A stretch of 11,155 bases of DNA from JBOGEN01 sp050743265 (GTDB lineage: Bacteria; Actinomycetota; Actinomycetes; JBOGEN01), in the NCBI GenBank assembly GCA_050743265.1, contig JBOGEN010000193.1:1-11155 (forward strand), given 5' to 3'. Made by a program: the position numbers and the translations under genes. The notes below the pieces were generated by a model. It was not told where the DNA came from. It did not search any database and worked only from the letters and a program-made list of their open reading frames with translations. How positions within the stretch are numbered: position 1 is the stretch's first letter; every line of letters begins with the position of its first letter. Positions 1 through 6,954 of this stretch are shown here, piece by piece.

Positions 1-721
1 CGGCCGCACCGGACGCGGCGGTCGACCCGCCGGTGCCGGACGACCGTGTGGACCGGTCGGCCCGGGCCTCCTGGGCGGCTCGGGCGGCCGCCTCCCGGCG
101 CTGCGCTTCGAGACGCTCGCGCTGCTCGGCCTCCAGGGAGTCGAGCAGGTCCTTCGCCTTGCCCAGCCGCGTGTTCACCTCGGCCTTGCGGGCCTTCAAG
201 GTGCGGTCGATCTTGGCGAGCTCCGCCTCGCGGGCGACGAGCAGCCGCTGGTCGGCGGCCAGCGCTTGCCTCGCGTGCTCGACCTTCCGCAAGAGCGCGG
301 CCTGCCGGCGGGAGACCTCCTGCAGCGCGGTCGCCGACTCGATGAACTCCCGGGGGTTGTCCGAGAAGATCAGCCGCATCTCGTTGCCGAAACCGCCGCT
401 GCGGTACGTGGCGACCGCCATTCCCCCGAGCTGGTCCTGCAGGTCTGCGACGTCGCCCTGCTTGGCGTCCACCCGAGATCGCAGCGTACGCAGGCGCAGC
501 TCGACGCCCTCACGCTTGACCCGGGCGGTGTTGTACTCCTCCGTGGCCACCTCGGCCTTGTGCTGGAGCTCGGCCACCCGGTCCTTGACCGCGGCGAGGC
601 TGCGCTGCGGGTCGGCCAGGCTCGACGTCGCCGAGAGGACGAGCGCTGTCGACATCGCCGCCGCGCAGGCGGCGACGAGCAGGACGCGAGAGGGCCGAGA
701 GGCCCTTGGGCAGGTCGCCAC
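1..721 (-). CDS. Exported coiled-coil protein, probable NlpC/P60 cell-wall hydrolase (N-terminal part, cut by window edge)
   Basis: The visible 240 codons start at a GTG at 721, with AAGGAG (732-737) 10 bases upstream. Residues 1-36 form a Sec-type signal peptide: basic start with R7, R9 and R12, a hydrophobic core, and a likely cut after SSLA36 before DPQ. Residues 38-97 and 120-205 are long charged helices (RVAELQHKAEVATEEYN, KARKAEVNTRLGKAKDLL) separated by a short globular bit (ATYRSGGFGNEMRLIFSDNP). Residues 205-240 become an Ala/Ser/Gly-rich linker. This is the usual layout of the regulatory N-terminus of actinobacterial peptidoglycan endopeptidases (RipA/PcsB-like, C40). The catalytic domain with its Cys and His would lie left of position 1, so the enzyme assignment is inferred from architecture. 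Other exported coiled-coil proteins, such as M23 peptidases, are possible. The gene has its own promoter and is not part of the histidine-kinase transcript by necessity. Confidence 0.8.
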   Translation of the reverse strand, partial: MATCPRASRPSRVLLVAACAAAMSTALVLSATSSLADPQRSLAAVKDRVAELQHKAEVATEEYNTARVKREGVELRLRTLRSRVDAKQGDVADLQDQLGGMAVATYRSGGFGNEMRLIFSDNPREFIESATALQEVSRRQAALLRKVEHARQALAADQRLLVAREAELAKIDRTLKARKAEVNTRLGKAKDLLDSLEAEQRERLEAQRREAAARAAQEARADRSTRSSGTGGSTAASGAA

Positions 722-830
722 GCCGTCGGATCTCCTTCTCCCCGAGATCCCCGAGCCCCGCCCCCGGAACGGCCGGCGGTGGCGTACTCGCCCCGTGGAG
801 GGAAGCGTGCCCCCGCCTCTGAACGGCGAA

Positions 831-858
831 ACCCTACCCACAAACCCAAATCCGTCAA
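831..858 (-). promoter_or_regulatory. Housekeeping sigma-70-type promoter of the cell-wall hydrolase gene
   Basis: On the minus strand TTGACG (853-858) and TAGGGT (831-836) are separated by 16 bases. TAGGGT is a typical actinobacterial -10 element. The surrounding stretch is unusually A/T-rich for this window. Transcription would start near 824, giving a leader of about 100 bases that is rich in G runs before the GTG at 721. No experimental support. Confidence 0.6.
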
Positions 859-907
859 AAGAACTCAGGGCGTGTCGGGACGGCTGGGACTGGGCCAGAG
901 AGGAGGG

Positions 908-2383
908 TCATGCCCGCCCCGCGCTCGGTCGTGTGGCCTCTCGGCCGCCGTCCGTCGGTGCCTGCCTTTGGGTCGGTATGCCCACGGGGAGCACGACGGT
1001 GAACGTGCTGCCCTCGCCCTCGGTCGACCGGAAGGTGAGCTGGCCACCCATCGCGTCCGTCAGCTTGCGGGAGATGGCGAGCCCGATCCCGGTGCCCTGC
1101 ACATCCGTCGCCTCGGCTCCGAGGCGGTCGAAGGGAGCGAAGACCTCCTCCCACCTCGCGCGGGGGATGCCCCGTCCGGTGTCGGTGACGTGGAGCGCCA
1201 CCCGGTCGTCTCCGGCGTCCTCCCAGGTCACGGTGATGCTGCCCCCGGGCCGGTTGTACTTGATCGCGTTGGAGAGCAGGTTGAGTACGACCTGGCCGAG
1301 CCTCTTCCGGTCCGCCATCACGTACGCGCCGCGGACACCCTCGTGGGGCAGCCGGACCGTGAGGCCGTTCTCCGAGGCCATCGGACCCAGCAGCTCGGTG
1401 AGGTCGCGCACCAGGCCGGGCAGGTCCAGCGGCTCGAGGGACAGGTTGATGTCACCGCTCTCCATGCGGGCCAGGTCGAGTACGCCGTTGATGAGCTCGA
1501 GCAGGTGCCGCCCCCCGCGCAGGATGTGCTCGACCGCCTCGCGGTGGCCCTCCTCGAGGTCCTCGAGCTCGAGCAGCTGGCCGAAGCCGATGATCGCCGT
1601 CAACGGGGTCCGGAGCTCGTGGCTCACATTCGAGAGGAACTCGTTCTTGGCCTGGTCGGCTGCCTGCAGTTCGGCTGCCCGTCGCCGCTCGGTCACATCG
1701 CTGGAGATCCCGCCGACGCCGGAGACCTCCCCGGCTGCGTCGAGGATCGGGAACCGCACCGCGTGGTACGCGCGGACCCCTCCGTCCAGGGTCGGTCGCG
1801 TCTCCTCGCGCTCCACCACTTCGCCGGTGGTCAACACCTCGGTGTCCGCCGTGCGCTCCTCCGCGGCTGTCTCCTCCGAGACGAAGTCCGCGTCGGTCTT
1901 GCCGAGGAGTTCCTCGGTCGTGGTCGCGTACTGCTGGGCGAGGTAGCCGTTGCCGAGGACGAAGCGTCCCTCCCGGTCCTTGATGTAGATCGCGGCCGGC
2001 GAGTGCTGGACGAACGAGCGGAACCCGGTCTCGAGCTCGCGTAGACGGTTCGCCACGTCCTTGGGGGCCAGCCGCAGGTCGAGGCTCCGCGACGCGAGGA
2101 CGATGAAGGTCAGCCCGCCGATGACCTGCGCGAGGTGAGGGATGACGTGCTCGAACGTGAGGTGCGCGTCGCCGTGCAGCGGCGGCTCGGTGAGGATGTG
2201 GACGGCGATGCCGACGTGGGTCAGCCCGCAGCCCACGAAGAACGCGGCCGCCCCCCACTTGGCGATCGTGATGAGGCGGTTGGACTGCTCGGCCAGTCGC
2301 GCGAGCCGCGGGACGACCGCGACCGCGATCACGGCGTACTGCGCCGCCACGATCAGGGCGAGCACGGCGACTAGGACGCGCAT
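908..2383 (-). CDS. Membrane PAS histidine kinase with ethylene-receptor-like sensor region
   Basis: 491 aa from the ATG at 2383. Residues 1-100 hold three transmembrane helices. The second contains C52-G-L-T-H56, the same Cys-x3-His spacing as the Cu(I)-binding motif of the plant ethylene receptor ETR1; Y16 in helix 1 may match ETR1 Y32, but the helix-1 Asp is absent. A PAS domain follows (about 118-230, ending DVTERRRAAE). Next is a HisKA domain with phospho-acceptor H255 in NVSHELRTP, then HATPase_c with N box NLLSNAIKYN (368-377), G1 DTGRGIP (401-407) and G2 GTGIGLA (430-436). It is therefore a complete, probably active kinase at the cytoplasmic membrane. The open frame extends to 2500, but those 39 residues look non-coding and a candidate promoter lies inside them. 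The receiver gene just upstream is the likely partner. The kinase assignment is firm; the sensed signal is unknown. Confidence 0.93.
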   Translation of the reverse strand: MRVLVAVLALIVAAQYAVIAVAVVPRLARLAEQSNRLITIAKWGAAAFFVGCGLTHVGIAVHILTEPPLHGDAHLTFEHVIPHLAQVIGGLTFIVLASRSLDLRLAPKDVANRLRELETGFRSFVQHSPAAIYIKDREGRFVLGNGYLAQQYATTTEELLGKTDADFVSEETAAEERTADTEVLTTGEVVEREETRPTLDGGVRAYHAVRFPILDAAGEVSGVGGISSDVTERRRAAELQAADQAKNEFLSNVSHELRTPLTAIIGFGQLLELEDLEEGHREAVEHILRGGRHLLELINGVLDLARMESGDINLSLEPLDLPGLVRDLTELLGPMASENGLTVRLPHEGVRGAYVMADRKRLGQVVLNLLSNAIKYNRPGGSITVTWEDAGDDRVALHVTDTGRGIPRARWEEVFAPFDRLGAEATDVQGTGIGLAISRKLTDAMGGQLTFRSTEGEGSTFTVVLPVGIPTQRQAPTDGGREATRPSAGRA

Positions 2384-2424
2384 CGTCGCTCGCTTCGCTC
2401 GTGCGCCACATCCTGTTCGCTCAC
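2371..2424 (-). CDS. Possible 17-residue leader peptide overlapping the kinase start
   Basis: GTG at 2424 opens a 17-codon frame (MSEQDVAHERSERRCAS) ending in TAG at 2371-2373, 13 bases inside the kinase gene. A strong ribosome binding site GGGGAGG (2434-2440) sits 9 bases upstream of this GTG. The kinase ATG itself has no clear site of its own. This arrangement would allow translation of the kinase by coupling. The repetitive GAGCGAAGCGAGCGA stretch, common before genes in high-GC actinobacteria, accounts for the HERSER residues and lowers confidence that the peptide matters. Confidence 0.3.
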   Translation of the reverse strand: MSEQDVAHERSERRCAS

Positions 2425-2481
2425 CGTGGCCGACCTCCCCGGGGTCGTATCGGGTCCGGCTCGCCGTCAGCCGCCCCCGAC

Positions 2482-2510
2482 CCTGTACGCATTCAACCAC
2501 CCTGTGTGAA
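2482..2510 (-). promoter_or_regulatory. Weak candidate promoter for the histidine kinase
   Basis: TTCACA (2505-2510) and TACAGG (2482-2487) on the minus strand are 17 bases apart. The -35 is acceptable, the -10 poor. Transcription from here would begin near 2475, downstream of the 2500 ATG, which fits translation from 2383. The rest of the 2384-2656 gap shows no other gene or clear terminator. Confidence 0.3.
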
Positions 2511-2656
2511 CACGGGAGGACGAGCGAGGACTGGCACCTCGCCCCGGCGGGTGACGCGACCGAGGCCGTTCTCCCGTTACCGCACGACTCCTGCAGGTTG
2601 CCTGGTTGGCGACCCTTTGACCCGTTCCTTCGGCTCCGCCGCCGTCCCCCCCGCGT

Positions 2657-3136
2657 TCAGGCCTGCTGCTCCCGACGATTGCCGGCGAGCAGGTCCAGCA
2701 GGTCGAGGACGGCCTGGACCGCGACCGGCTTGTCGAAGAAGCCGTCGGCTCCGGCGCCCACCAGTGCTCTCTTGATCGCGGGGTCCTGCTGTGCGCTGAC
2801 CACGTAGACCGGGCAGTCGCGCCTACGGGCAAGGCCGCGGAGCTGGTTCAGGACGACGAGACCGTGGGTGTCGGGAAGACCGAGGTCGAGCAGGATCAGG
2901 TCGGGGTCGGTCTGGTCCAGTGACTGCAGAGCGGACGCGCCACTGTCGGCGTGGCAGAACTCCCAGCCCGGCCGGAGCGCGAAGAGGCGCTGCATCAACC
3001 GCGCGCTGCCGGGGTCGTCCTCGACGTACAGGGCTCGGCCGCCGTCGGGCCAAGTCGGCGGTGCCGCCGTCGCGCCCGACGCGCGCAGCGGTGCGCCCGC
3101 CTCACGGCGCAGCCTGCCTGCAGGATGTTCGGCCAC
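2657..3136 (-). CDS. Stand-alone response-regulator receiver protein
   Basis: A single CheY-like receiver domain fills the C-terminal 125 residues, with no DNA-binding or enzymatic output domain. Counted from the GTG at 3136 (159 aa), the acidic pair is E39/D40/D41 in YVEDDPG, the phosphorylation site is D84 in LILLDLGLPD, S114 is in VVSA and K136 in FDKP. All residues needed for phosphorylation are present. The start is uncertain: the frame is open to an ATG at 3271, and GTG codons occur at 3154 and 3136. I chose 3136 because GGGGG lies 7-11 bases upstream, a candidate promoter overlaps the longer version, and residues before the receiver look unlike any domain. It probably receives phosphate from the kinase encoded 273 bases downstream and acts by protein contact, as CheY or Spo0F do; pairing is inferred from adjacency. 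Confidence 0.85.
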   Translation of the reverse strand: MAEHPAGRLRREAGAPLRASGATAAPPTWPDGGRALYVEDDPGSARLMQRLFALRPGWEFCHADSGASALQSLDQTDPDLILLDLGLPDTHGLVVLNQLRGLARRRDCPVYVVSAQQDPAIKRALVGAGADGFFDKPVAVQAVLDLLDLLAGNRREQQA

Positions 3137-3203
3137 CGGACGCCCCCGCTCCACGGCATCGTCTCTGACGGTGGCTGCGCGGGGTCCGGGCCCAGTCGGT
3201 CGG

Positions 3204-3234
3204 AGTCTACTGACAGCGGGGGCGTACCTGTCGA
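3204..3234 (-). promoter_or_regulatory. Weak candidate promoter of the receiver gene
   Basis: TCGACA (3229-3234) and TAGACT (3204-3209) on the minus strand have a 19-base spacer, longer than ideal. A start near 3197 would leave a leader of about 60 bases before the GTG at 3136. The palindrome at 3341-3354 lies about 107 bases upstream of the -35. Confidence 0.3.
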
Positions 3235-3340
3235 CACTTGCCGACCAGTCCGCGACAAGGTCTCGGTGCACGGTTCGGCGTGGGCCACGCCTCAGGCGAT
3301 CACGGGGTCAATGTCCGGGACGGTCAGTGTCAGGACGGGC

Positions 3341-3354
3341 CATGTCCGGACATG
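3341..3354. promoter_or_regulatory. Perfect 14-bp palindrome, candidate operator
   Basis: CATGTCCGGACATG reads identically on both strands. A partial copy, ATGTCCGGGAC, begins at 3311; the shared ATGTCCGG cores begin at 3311 and 3342, 31 bases or about three helical turns apart. The site is in the gap between the receiver gene and the exported TIM-barrel gene. Most likely a binding site for a dimeric regulator acting on the receiver gene; the regulator is unknown. Confidence 0.4.
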
Positions 3355-3391
3355 ACCATGCGGCAGGTACGCAGCTGGCCGTCATGCGCGT

Positions 3392-3419
3392 CGGGGAGCC
3401 CCCGCACGGGGGCTCCCCG
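3392..3419 (-). terminator. Strong GC-rich hairpin terminator after the exported TIM-barrel gene
   Basis: A 12-bp perfect stem (arms 3392-3403 and 3408-3419, core GGGGAGCCCCC) closes the four-base loop GCAC. It lies 16 bases past the stop codon at 3435. There is no T run after it, as is common for actinobacterial terminators. It likely ends transcription of 3435-4391 and possibly of the whole ebo-like operon. Confidence 0.7.
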
Positions 3420-3434
3420 GCGGCACGAGGCCGG

Positions 3435-4391
3435 TCAGAACCGCAGGGTGCGCAGGTACCGGAAGCCCACCTGAGCGGTCTGGAGCGGCGTCACGTCGGG
3501 CTGGTCGTTCTCGACGATGTACTCCAGCACCGGGTTGGCTGCGAAGATCCGCCCGAAGTCGATGAAGCCCGTGCCGGCGTCGGCGAAGGCGTTCGTGAAC
3601 GGGTCCACGCCGGGGTCACGGTCCTTCACGTGGTACTGCAGGACCCGCTGCGGCGCGGAGCGGATCGTGTCGATCGCGAACTGCTCCGCCGTCGCCTCGG
3701 TGGCCATCCCGCTCTGCAGGCCGCCCGTGACGACCCAGTACAGGTCCGCCTCGAGGTGGACGAGCGACGGGTCGAGCCTGCTCGTGAGGATCTCCCACGC
3801 CACCTGGCCGTTGTCGAGCACCTGGCTGAACTCGTGCGCGTGGTTGTGGTAGCCGTACCGGAGCCCGGCAGACCTGGCGACCGCGGCCTCCGCGTTCATC
3901 TGGTCGGCCCACTGCTGCCAGTCGGACGCCGAGGTCGAGTTGAGGAACGGGACGACGATGAACCGCTGGCCGAGCGTGATCGCGTTCTCGATCTTCGTCT
4001 CCAGCCCGGCGGCGTTCCCGCTGATGCCGTCGTGGCTGGACGAGGGCTCGACGCCGATGGAGTCCATGAACGTGCGCAGCTCGGACGCCGTCCGCCCGTA
4101 GTATCCGGCGAGCTCGACCCGCGGGTAGCCGATGTCGGCGAGCGCGCGCAGCGTGCCGTCGAAGTCGCTGCTGAGGATGCTGCGCAGCGTGTAGAGCTGG
4201 ATGCTGATGAGGCCGGCGGGGACGCGGTTCGCCGCCCCGCTCGCCGCACGGGCGGGCTGCGCCGAACCGAGCGCACCGATGGCCCCCACCGCGGCCGCCC
4301 CCACGGCACCACGGAGGAAGCTGCGCCGGTCGACGCCCCGCTCTGCCACCGACTGCCGCAGCGCGGCAGCACCGTCAAAGCCATAGCACAT
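3435..4391 (-). CDS. Tat-exported sugar isomerase/epimerase-like TIM-barrel protein
   Basis: 318 aa from the ATG at 4391, preceded at 8 bases by AAAGGAG (4400-4406). Residues 20-50 are a twin-arginine signal: VDRRSFLRG, an Ala/Gly-rich hydrophobic stretch, then AQPARA. The mature part is a xylose-isomerase-like TIM barrel (COG1082). It has LISIQLYTLR at the first strand, HNHAHEF with E187, LEAD with D216, YHVKDRD with H254, and VENDQP with E294, a plausible metal-binding set. The family acts on sugars, cyclitols or keto-sugars as isomerase, epimerase or lyase; the substrate cannot be read here. Export through Tat implies the protein folds, perhaps with metal, before leaving the cytoplasm. The 135-base gap to the gene before it contains no clear promoter, so it may be the end of the operon. 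Confidence 0.88.
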   Translation of the reverse strand: MCYGFDGAAALRQSVAERGVDRRSFLRGAVGAAAVGAIGALGSAQPARAASGAANRVPAGLISIQLYTLRSILSSDFDGTLRALADIGYPRVELAGYYGRTASELRTFMDSIGVEPSSSHDGISGNAAGLETKIENAITLGQRFIVVPFLNSTSASDWQQWADQMNAEAAVARSAGLRYGYHNHAHEFSQVLDNGQVAWEILTSRLDPSLVHLEADLYWVVTGGLQSGMATEATAEQFAIDTIRSAPQRVLQYHVKDRDPGVDPFTNAFADAGTGFIDFGRIFAANPVLEYIVENDQPDVTPLQTAQVGFRYLRTLRF

Positions 4392-4526
4392 GGGAGGGAC
4401 TCCTTTCCTGGGGACCGCGAGGGCCCGGGGTATCCGTGGGTGAGCCGTGCGGGGGCGCGCCGTCGGTCGACGGAGCATCCGGGCACGAGCCGCGGGTGGG
4501 CGTGTCGTCCAAGACGAGGGGGACCA

Positions 4527-5531
4527 TCACTGGCTGCTGAAGGCTGCGTCGAAGGACGCCGCGGGGGGCTCGATGGCGACCATGCGGCGGATGAAGGCGA
4601 GCGCGTCGGGGGCCCCGAGGAGCCGGTCCATGCCGGCGTCCTCCCACTCGACCGAGATCGGGCCGTCGTACCCGATCGCGTTGAGCATGCGGAAGACGTC
4701 CTCCCACGGGACGTCCCCGTGGCCGGTGGACACGAACTCCCAGCCGCGGCGCGGGTCGCCCCAGGGCAGGTGGGAGCCGAGGCGACCGTTGCGCCCGTTG
4801 AGCTGCTTCTTCGCCTCCTTGCAGTCGACGTGGTAGATGCGGTCGCGGAAGTCGTAGAGGAACCCGACCGGGTCGAGGTCCTGCCAGACGAAGTGGCTCG
4901 GGTCGAAGTTGAGCCCGAACGCGGGACGGTGCCCCACGGCCTCGAGCGCGCGCTGCGTCGTCCAGTAGTCGTACGCGATCTCGGTCGGGTGCACCTCGTG
5001 GGCGAAGCGCACGCCGACTTCGTCGAACACGTCGAGGATGGGGTTCCACCGGTCCGCGAAGTCCTGGTACCCGCGGTCGATCATCGACGCGGGTGTGGGC
5101 GGGAACAGGGCGAACGTGTGCCAGATGCTCGACCCGGTGAAGCCGACGACGGTGTCGACGCCGAACGCGCGGGCGGCACGGGCGGTGTCCTTCATCTCCT
5201 CGGCCGCACGCCGCCGTACGCCCTCGGGCTCGCCGTCGCCCCAGATGCGGGCCGGGAGGATCGCCTGGTGCCGCTGGTCGATCGGGTCGTCGCAGACGGC
5301 CTGCCCGACGAGGTGGTTGGACAGGATCCAGGAGTTGAGGCCGTACTTCTCGAGCGTCTCGCGCTTGGCCGCGACGTAGCCGTCGTCCGCCAGGGCCTTG
5401 TCGACCTCGAAGTGGTCGCCCCAGCAGGCGATCTCGAGCCCGTCGTACCCCCAGTCCGACGCGAGCCGGGCGACCTCCTCGAACGACAGGTCGGCCCACT
5501 GGCCGGTGAAGAGTGTCACGGGGCGTGGCAT
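4527..5531 (-). CDS. Cytoplasmic sugar phosphate isomerase/epimerase (TIM barrel)
   Basis: 334 aa, ATG at 5531 with AGAGGA (5538-5543) 6 bases upstream. The sequence belongs to a well-conserved actinobacterial COG1082 subfamily, from MPRPVTLFTGQWADL at the start to VEWEDAGMDR near the end. Likely metal ligands are E179 in AHEVHP, D210 in NFDPSHF, H234 in YHVDCKE and E285 in VEWED. No signal peptide. Relatives include IolE-like enzymes, keto-sugar isomerases and components of C-glycoside-cleaving enzymes, often beside Gfo/Idh/MocA dehydrogenases, which are absent here. It begins only 19 bases after the eboF-like stop, so it is very probably translated from the same message. Reaction and substrate are unknown. 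Confidence 0.92.
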   Translation of the reverse strand: MPRPVTLFTGQWADLSFEEVARLASDWGYDGLEIACWGDHFEVDKALADDGYVAAKRETLEKYGLNSWILSNHLVGQAVCDDPIDQRHQAILPARIWGDGEPEGVRRRAAEEMKDTARAARAFGVDTVVGFTGSSIWHTFALFPPTPASMIDRGYQDFADRWNPILDVFDEVGVRFAHEVHPTEIAYDYWTTQRALEAVGHRPAFGLNFDPSHFVWQDLDPVGFLYDFRDRIYHVDCKEAKKQLNGRNGRLGSHLPWGDPRRGWEFVSTGHGDVPWEDVFRMLNAIGYDGPISVEWEDAGMDRLLGAPDALAFIRRMVAIEPPAASFDAAFSSQ

Positions 5532-5550
5532 GGCAGGTCCTCTCGTGTGG

Positions 5551-6954
5551 TCATCGGGAGACGTCGGCGTGCGGCTGCAGGCCCGCGAGCCGCAGCAGCA
5601 GGTCCTTCACGTCGGTCGCGGCGAAGCGCTCGCGCGCCACCGCGGCGTCGGAGCACAGCAGCATCGGGCCGTCCGCGTCACGCTCGGGCAGCCGGCCGTG
5701 GCTGCCCCGTACGCACGTCGGGTCGAGCGGCACGACCCGCATCGTGTAGCGGAGGCCGAGCTTCTTTCGGGCGAGCGCGGAGGCCGCGCGGGCCTTCGCG
5801 AGCCGGTCGGACGGGTCGAAGAACAGCTCGGCCGGGTCGTAGCCGGGCTTGCGGTGGATCTCGACCGTCCGGGCGAAGTCGGGGGCCCGGTCGTCGTCCA
5901 GCCAGTAGTAGTAGGTGAACCACGCGTCGGGGTCCGCGACGAGCACGAGCTCGCCGGCCCGCTCGTGGTCGACGTCGTACGCGGCCTTGCCGCGCGCGTC
6001 GAGCACCTCGGCCACGCCGGACAGCTCCCCCACCACGTCACGGACCCGCGGCAGGTCGGCCGGGTCCTTCACGTACACGTGGGCGACCTGGTGGTCGGCG
6101 ACCGCGAACGCACGGGACGTCCACGGGTCGAGGTACTCCATGCCGGCCTGCGTGAAGACCTCGAGAAGGCCGTCGCGGCGCAGGGCCCGGTTGACGTCGA
6201 CCGGCCGCCGGACGCCGGTGATGCCGTACTCCGACAGCGCCACCACCGTGGCCCCGCGGGCGACGGCGTCGTCGACGAGCGGGGCCAGCGCTTCGTCGGC
6301 CTCGCGGGCGGCCCGGACGGCCTCGTCGCCGTCCGGCCCGTACCGCTGCAGGTCGTAGTCGAGGTGCGGGACGTAGACCAGCGTGAGGTCCGGCTCCTGC
6401 TCGGCGAGCACCCGCCGCGACGCCTCGCACACCCAGCGCGACGATGTGGCGGACGCGGTCGGGCCCCAGTAGTGGAACAGCGGGAACGTGCCGAGCTCGT
6501 CGGTGAGACGGTCCCGCAGACCGGGGGGCACGGTGTAGCAGTCGGGCGACTTGCGCCCGTCCGCGTGGTACACCGGCCGGGGGGTGAGCACGACGTCCGT
6601 GTCGGCCCCCATGGCGTACCACCAGCACATGTTGGCGACCGTGAAGCTGGGCCGCTCCTCGCGGGCGGCATGCCAGAGCTTCTCGCCCGCGACGAGCGCG
6701 TTGTGCTGGCGCCAGAACCAGACCTCGCCGAGGTCGCGGTGGAACCAGCCGTTTCCGACGATCCCGTGGTCGCGCGGCAGGGAGCCGGTGAGGATGCTCG
6801 ACTGCACCGTGCAGGTGACGGCGGGGAACACGGTGTCGAGCGGCGCGGCGCAGCCCTCGCGGGCCAAGGCGGAGAGCCGCGGCATGTGCGGGAGCAGCCG
6901 AGGGGTGAGCCCCACGACGTCGAGGACCACGAGCGGTCGGGACGTCTCGGTCAT
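5551..6954 (-). CDS. eboF: EboF-like alkaline-phosphatase-fold protein (nucleotide pyrophosphatase/phosphodiesterase family)
   Basis: 467 aa; its ATG overlaps the eboE-like stop by one base (TGATG, 6952-6956). The N-terminus has the family signature: D12 in LDVVG, nucleophile T47 in FPAVTCT, then ILTGSLPRDHGIVGNGWF. Further on are PHLDYDLQRYGP (D199), ALSEYGIT (E242, Y243) and GSHGRLP (H419). Compared with active NPP enzymes, which use D-x3-H and an Asp-His pair, this protein shows D199-x3-Q203 and Glu-Tyr. One metal site is therefore altered while the nucleophile is kept. No signal peptide or membrane segment is seen, so it is cytoplasmic. The neighbours EboE, TatD and EboA support the name. 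It may be a phosphodiesterase with unusual metal use or a non-hydrolytic protein. Confidence 0.88.
   Translation of the reverse strand: MTETSRPLVVLDVVGLTPRLLPHMPRLSALAREGCAAPLDTVFPAVTCTVQSSILTGSLPRDHGIVGNGWFHRDLGEVWFWRQHNALVAGEKLWHAAREERPSFTVANMCWWYAMGADTDVVLTPRPVYHADGRKSPDCYTVPPGLRDRLTDELGTFPLFHYWGPTASATSSRWVCEASRRVLAEQEPDLTLVYVPHLDYDLQRYGPDGDEAVRAAREADEALAPLVDDAVARGATVVALSEYGITGVRRPVDVNRALRRDGLLEVFTQAGMEYLDPWTSRAFAVADHQVAHVYVKDPADLPRVRDVVGELSGVAEVLDARGKAAYDVDHERAGELVLVADPDAWFTYYYWLDDDRAPDFARTVEIHRKPGYDPAELFFDPSDRLAKARAASALARKKLGLRYTMRVVPLDPTCVRGSHGRLPERDADGPMLLCSDAAVARERFAATDVKDLLLRLAGLQPHADVSR

Noticed and set aside
722..830. c-di-AMP (ydaO-type) riboswitch
   Set aside because: G runs recall it, but the conserved GTCAGCTxACCTCGTAGGC-like 3' portion is missing.
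370..858. Open frame of 162 codons on the minus strand upstream of the hydrolase
   Set aside because: Its text is Arg/Ser-rich and overlaps in another frame the clear signal peptide and coiled coil of the hydrolase gene; its start coincides with the promoter.
2384..2500. Longer kinase start at the ATG at 2500
   Set aside because: The added 39 residues are not hydrophobic or domain-like, and a candidate promoter lies within them; the membrane helix starts directly at the ATG at 2383.
2607..2627. Imperfect hairpin after the receiver gene (GGTCGCC/GGCAACC)
   Set aside because: Seven-base stem with a mismatch and no supporting T run; not convincing as a terminator.
3137..3271. Longer receiver protein starting at 3271
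   Set aside because: The extra residues resemble no domain and overlap a candidate promoter. The choice of 3136 over 3154 remains uncertain.
4460..4473. Inverted repeat CCGTCG-GT-CGACGG between the two isomerase genes
   Set aside because: Six-base arms with a two-base centre are expected by chance at this GC content; too short a loop for a terminator and no promoter beside it.
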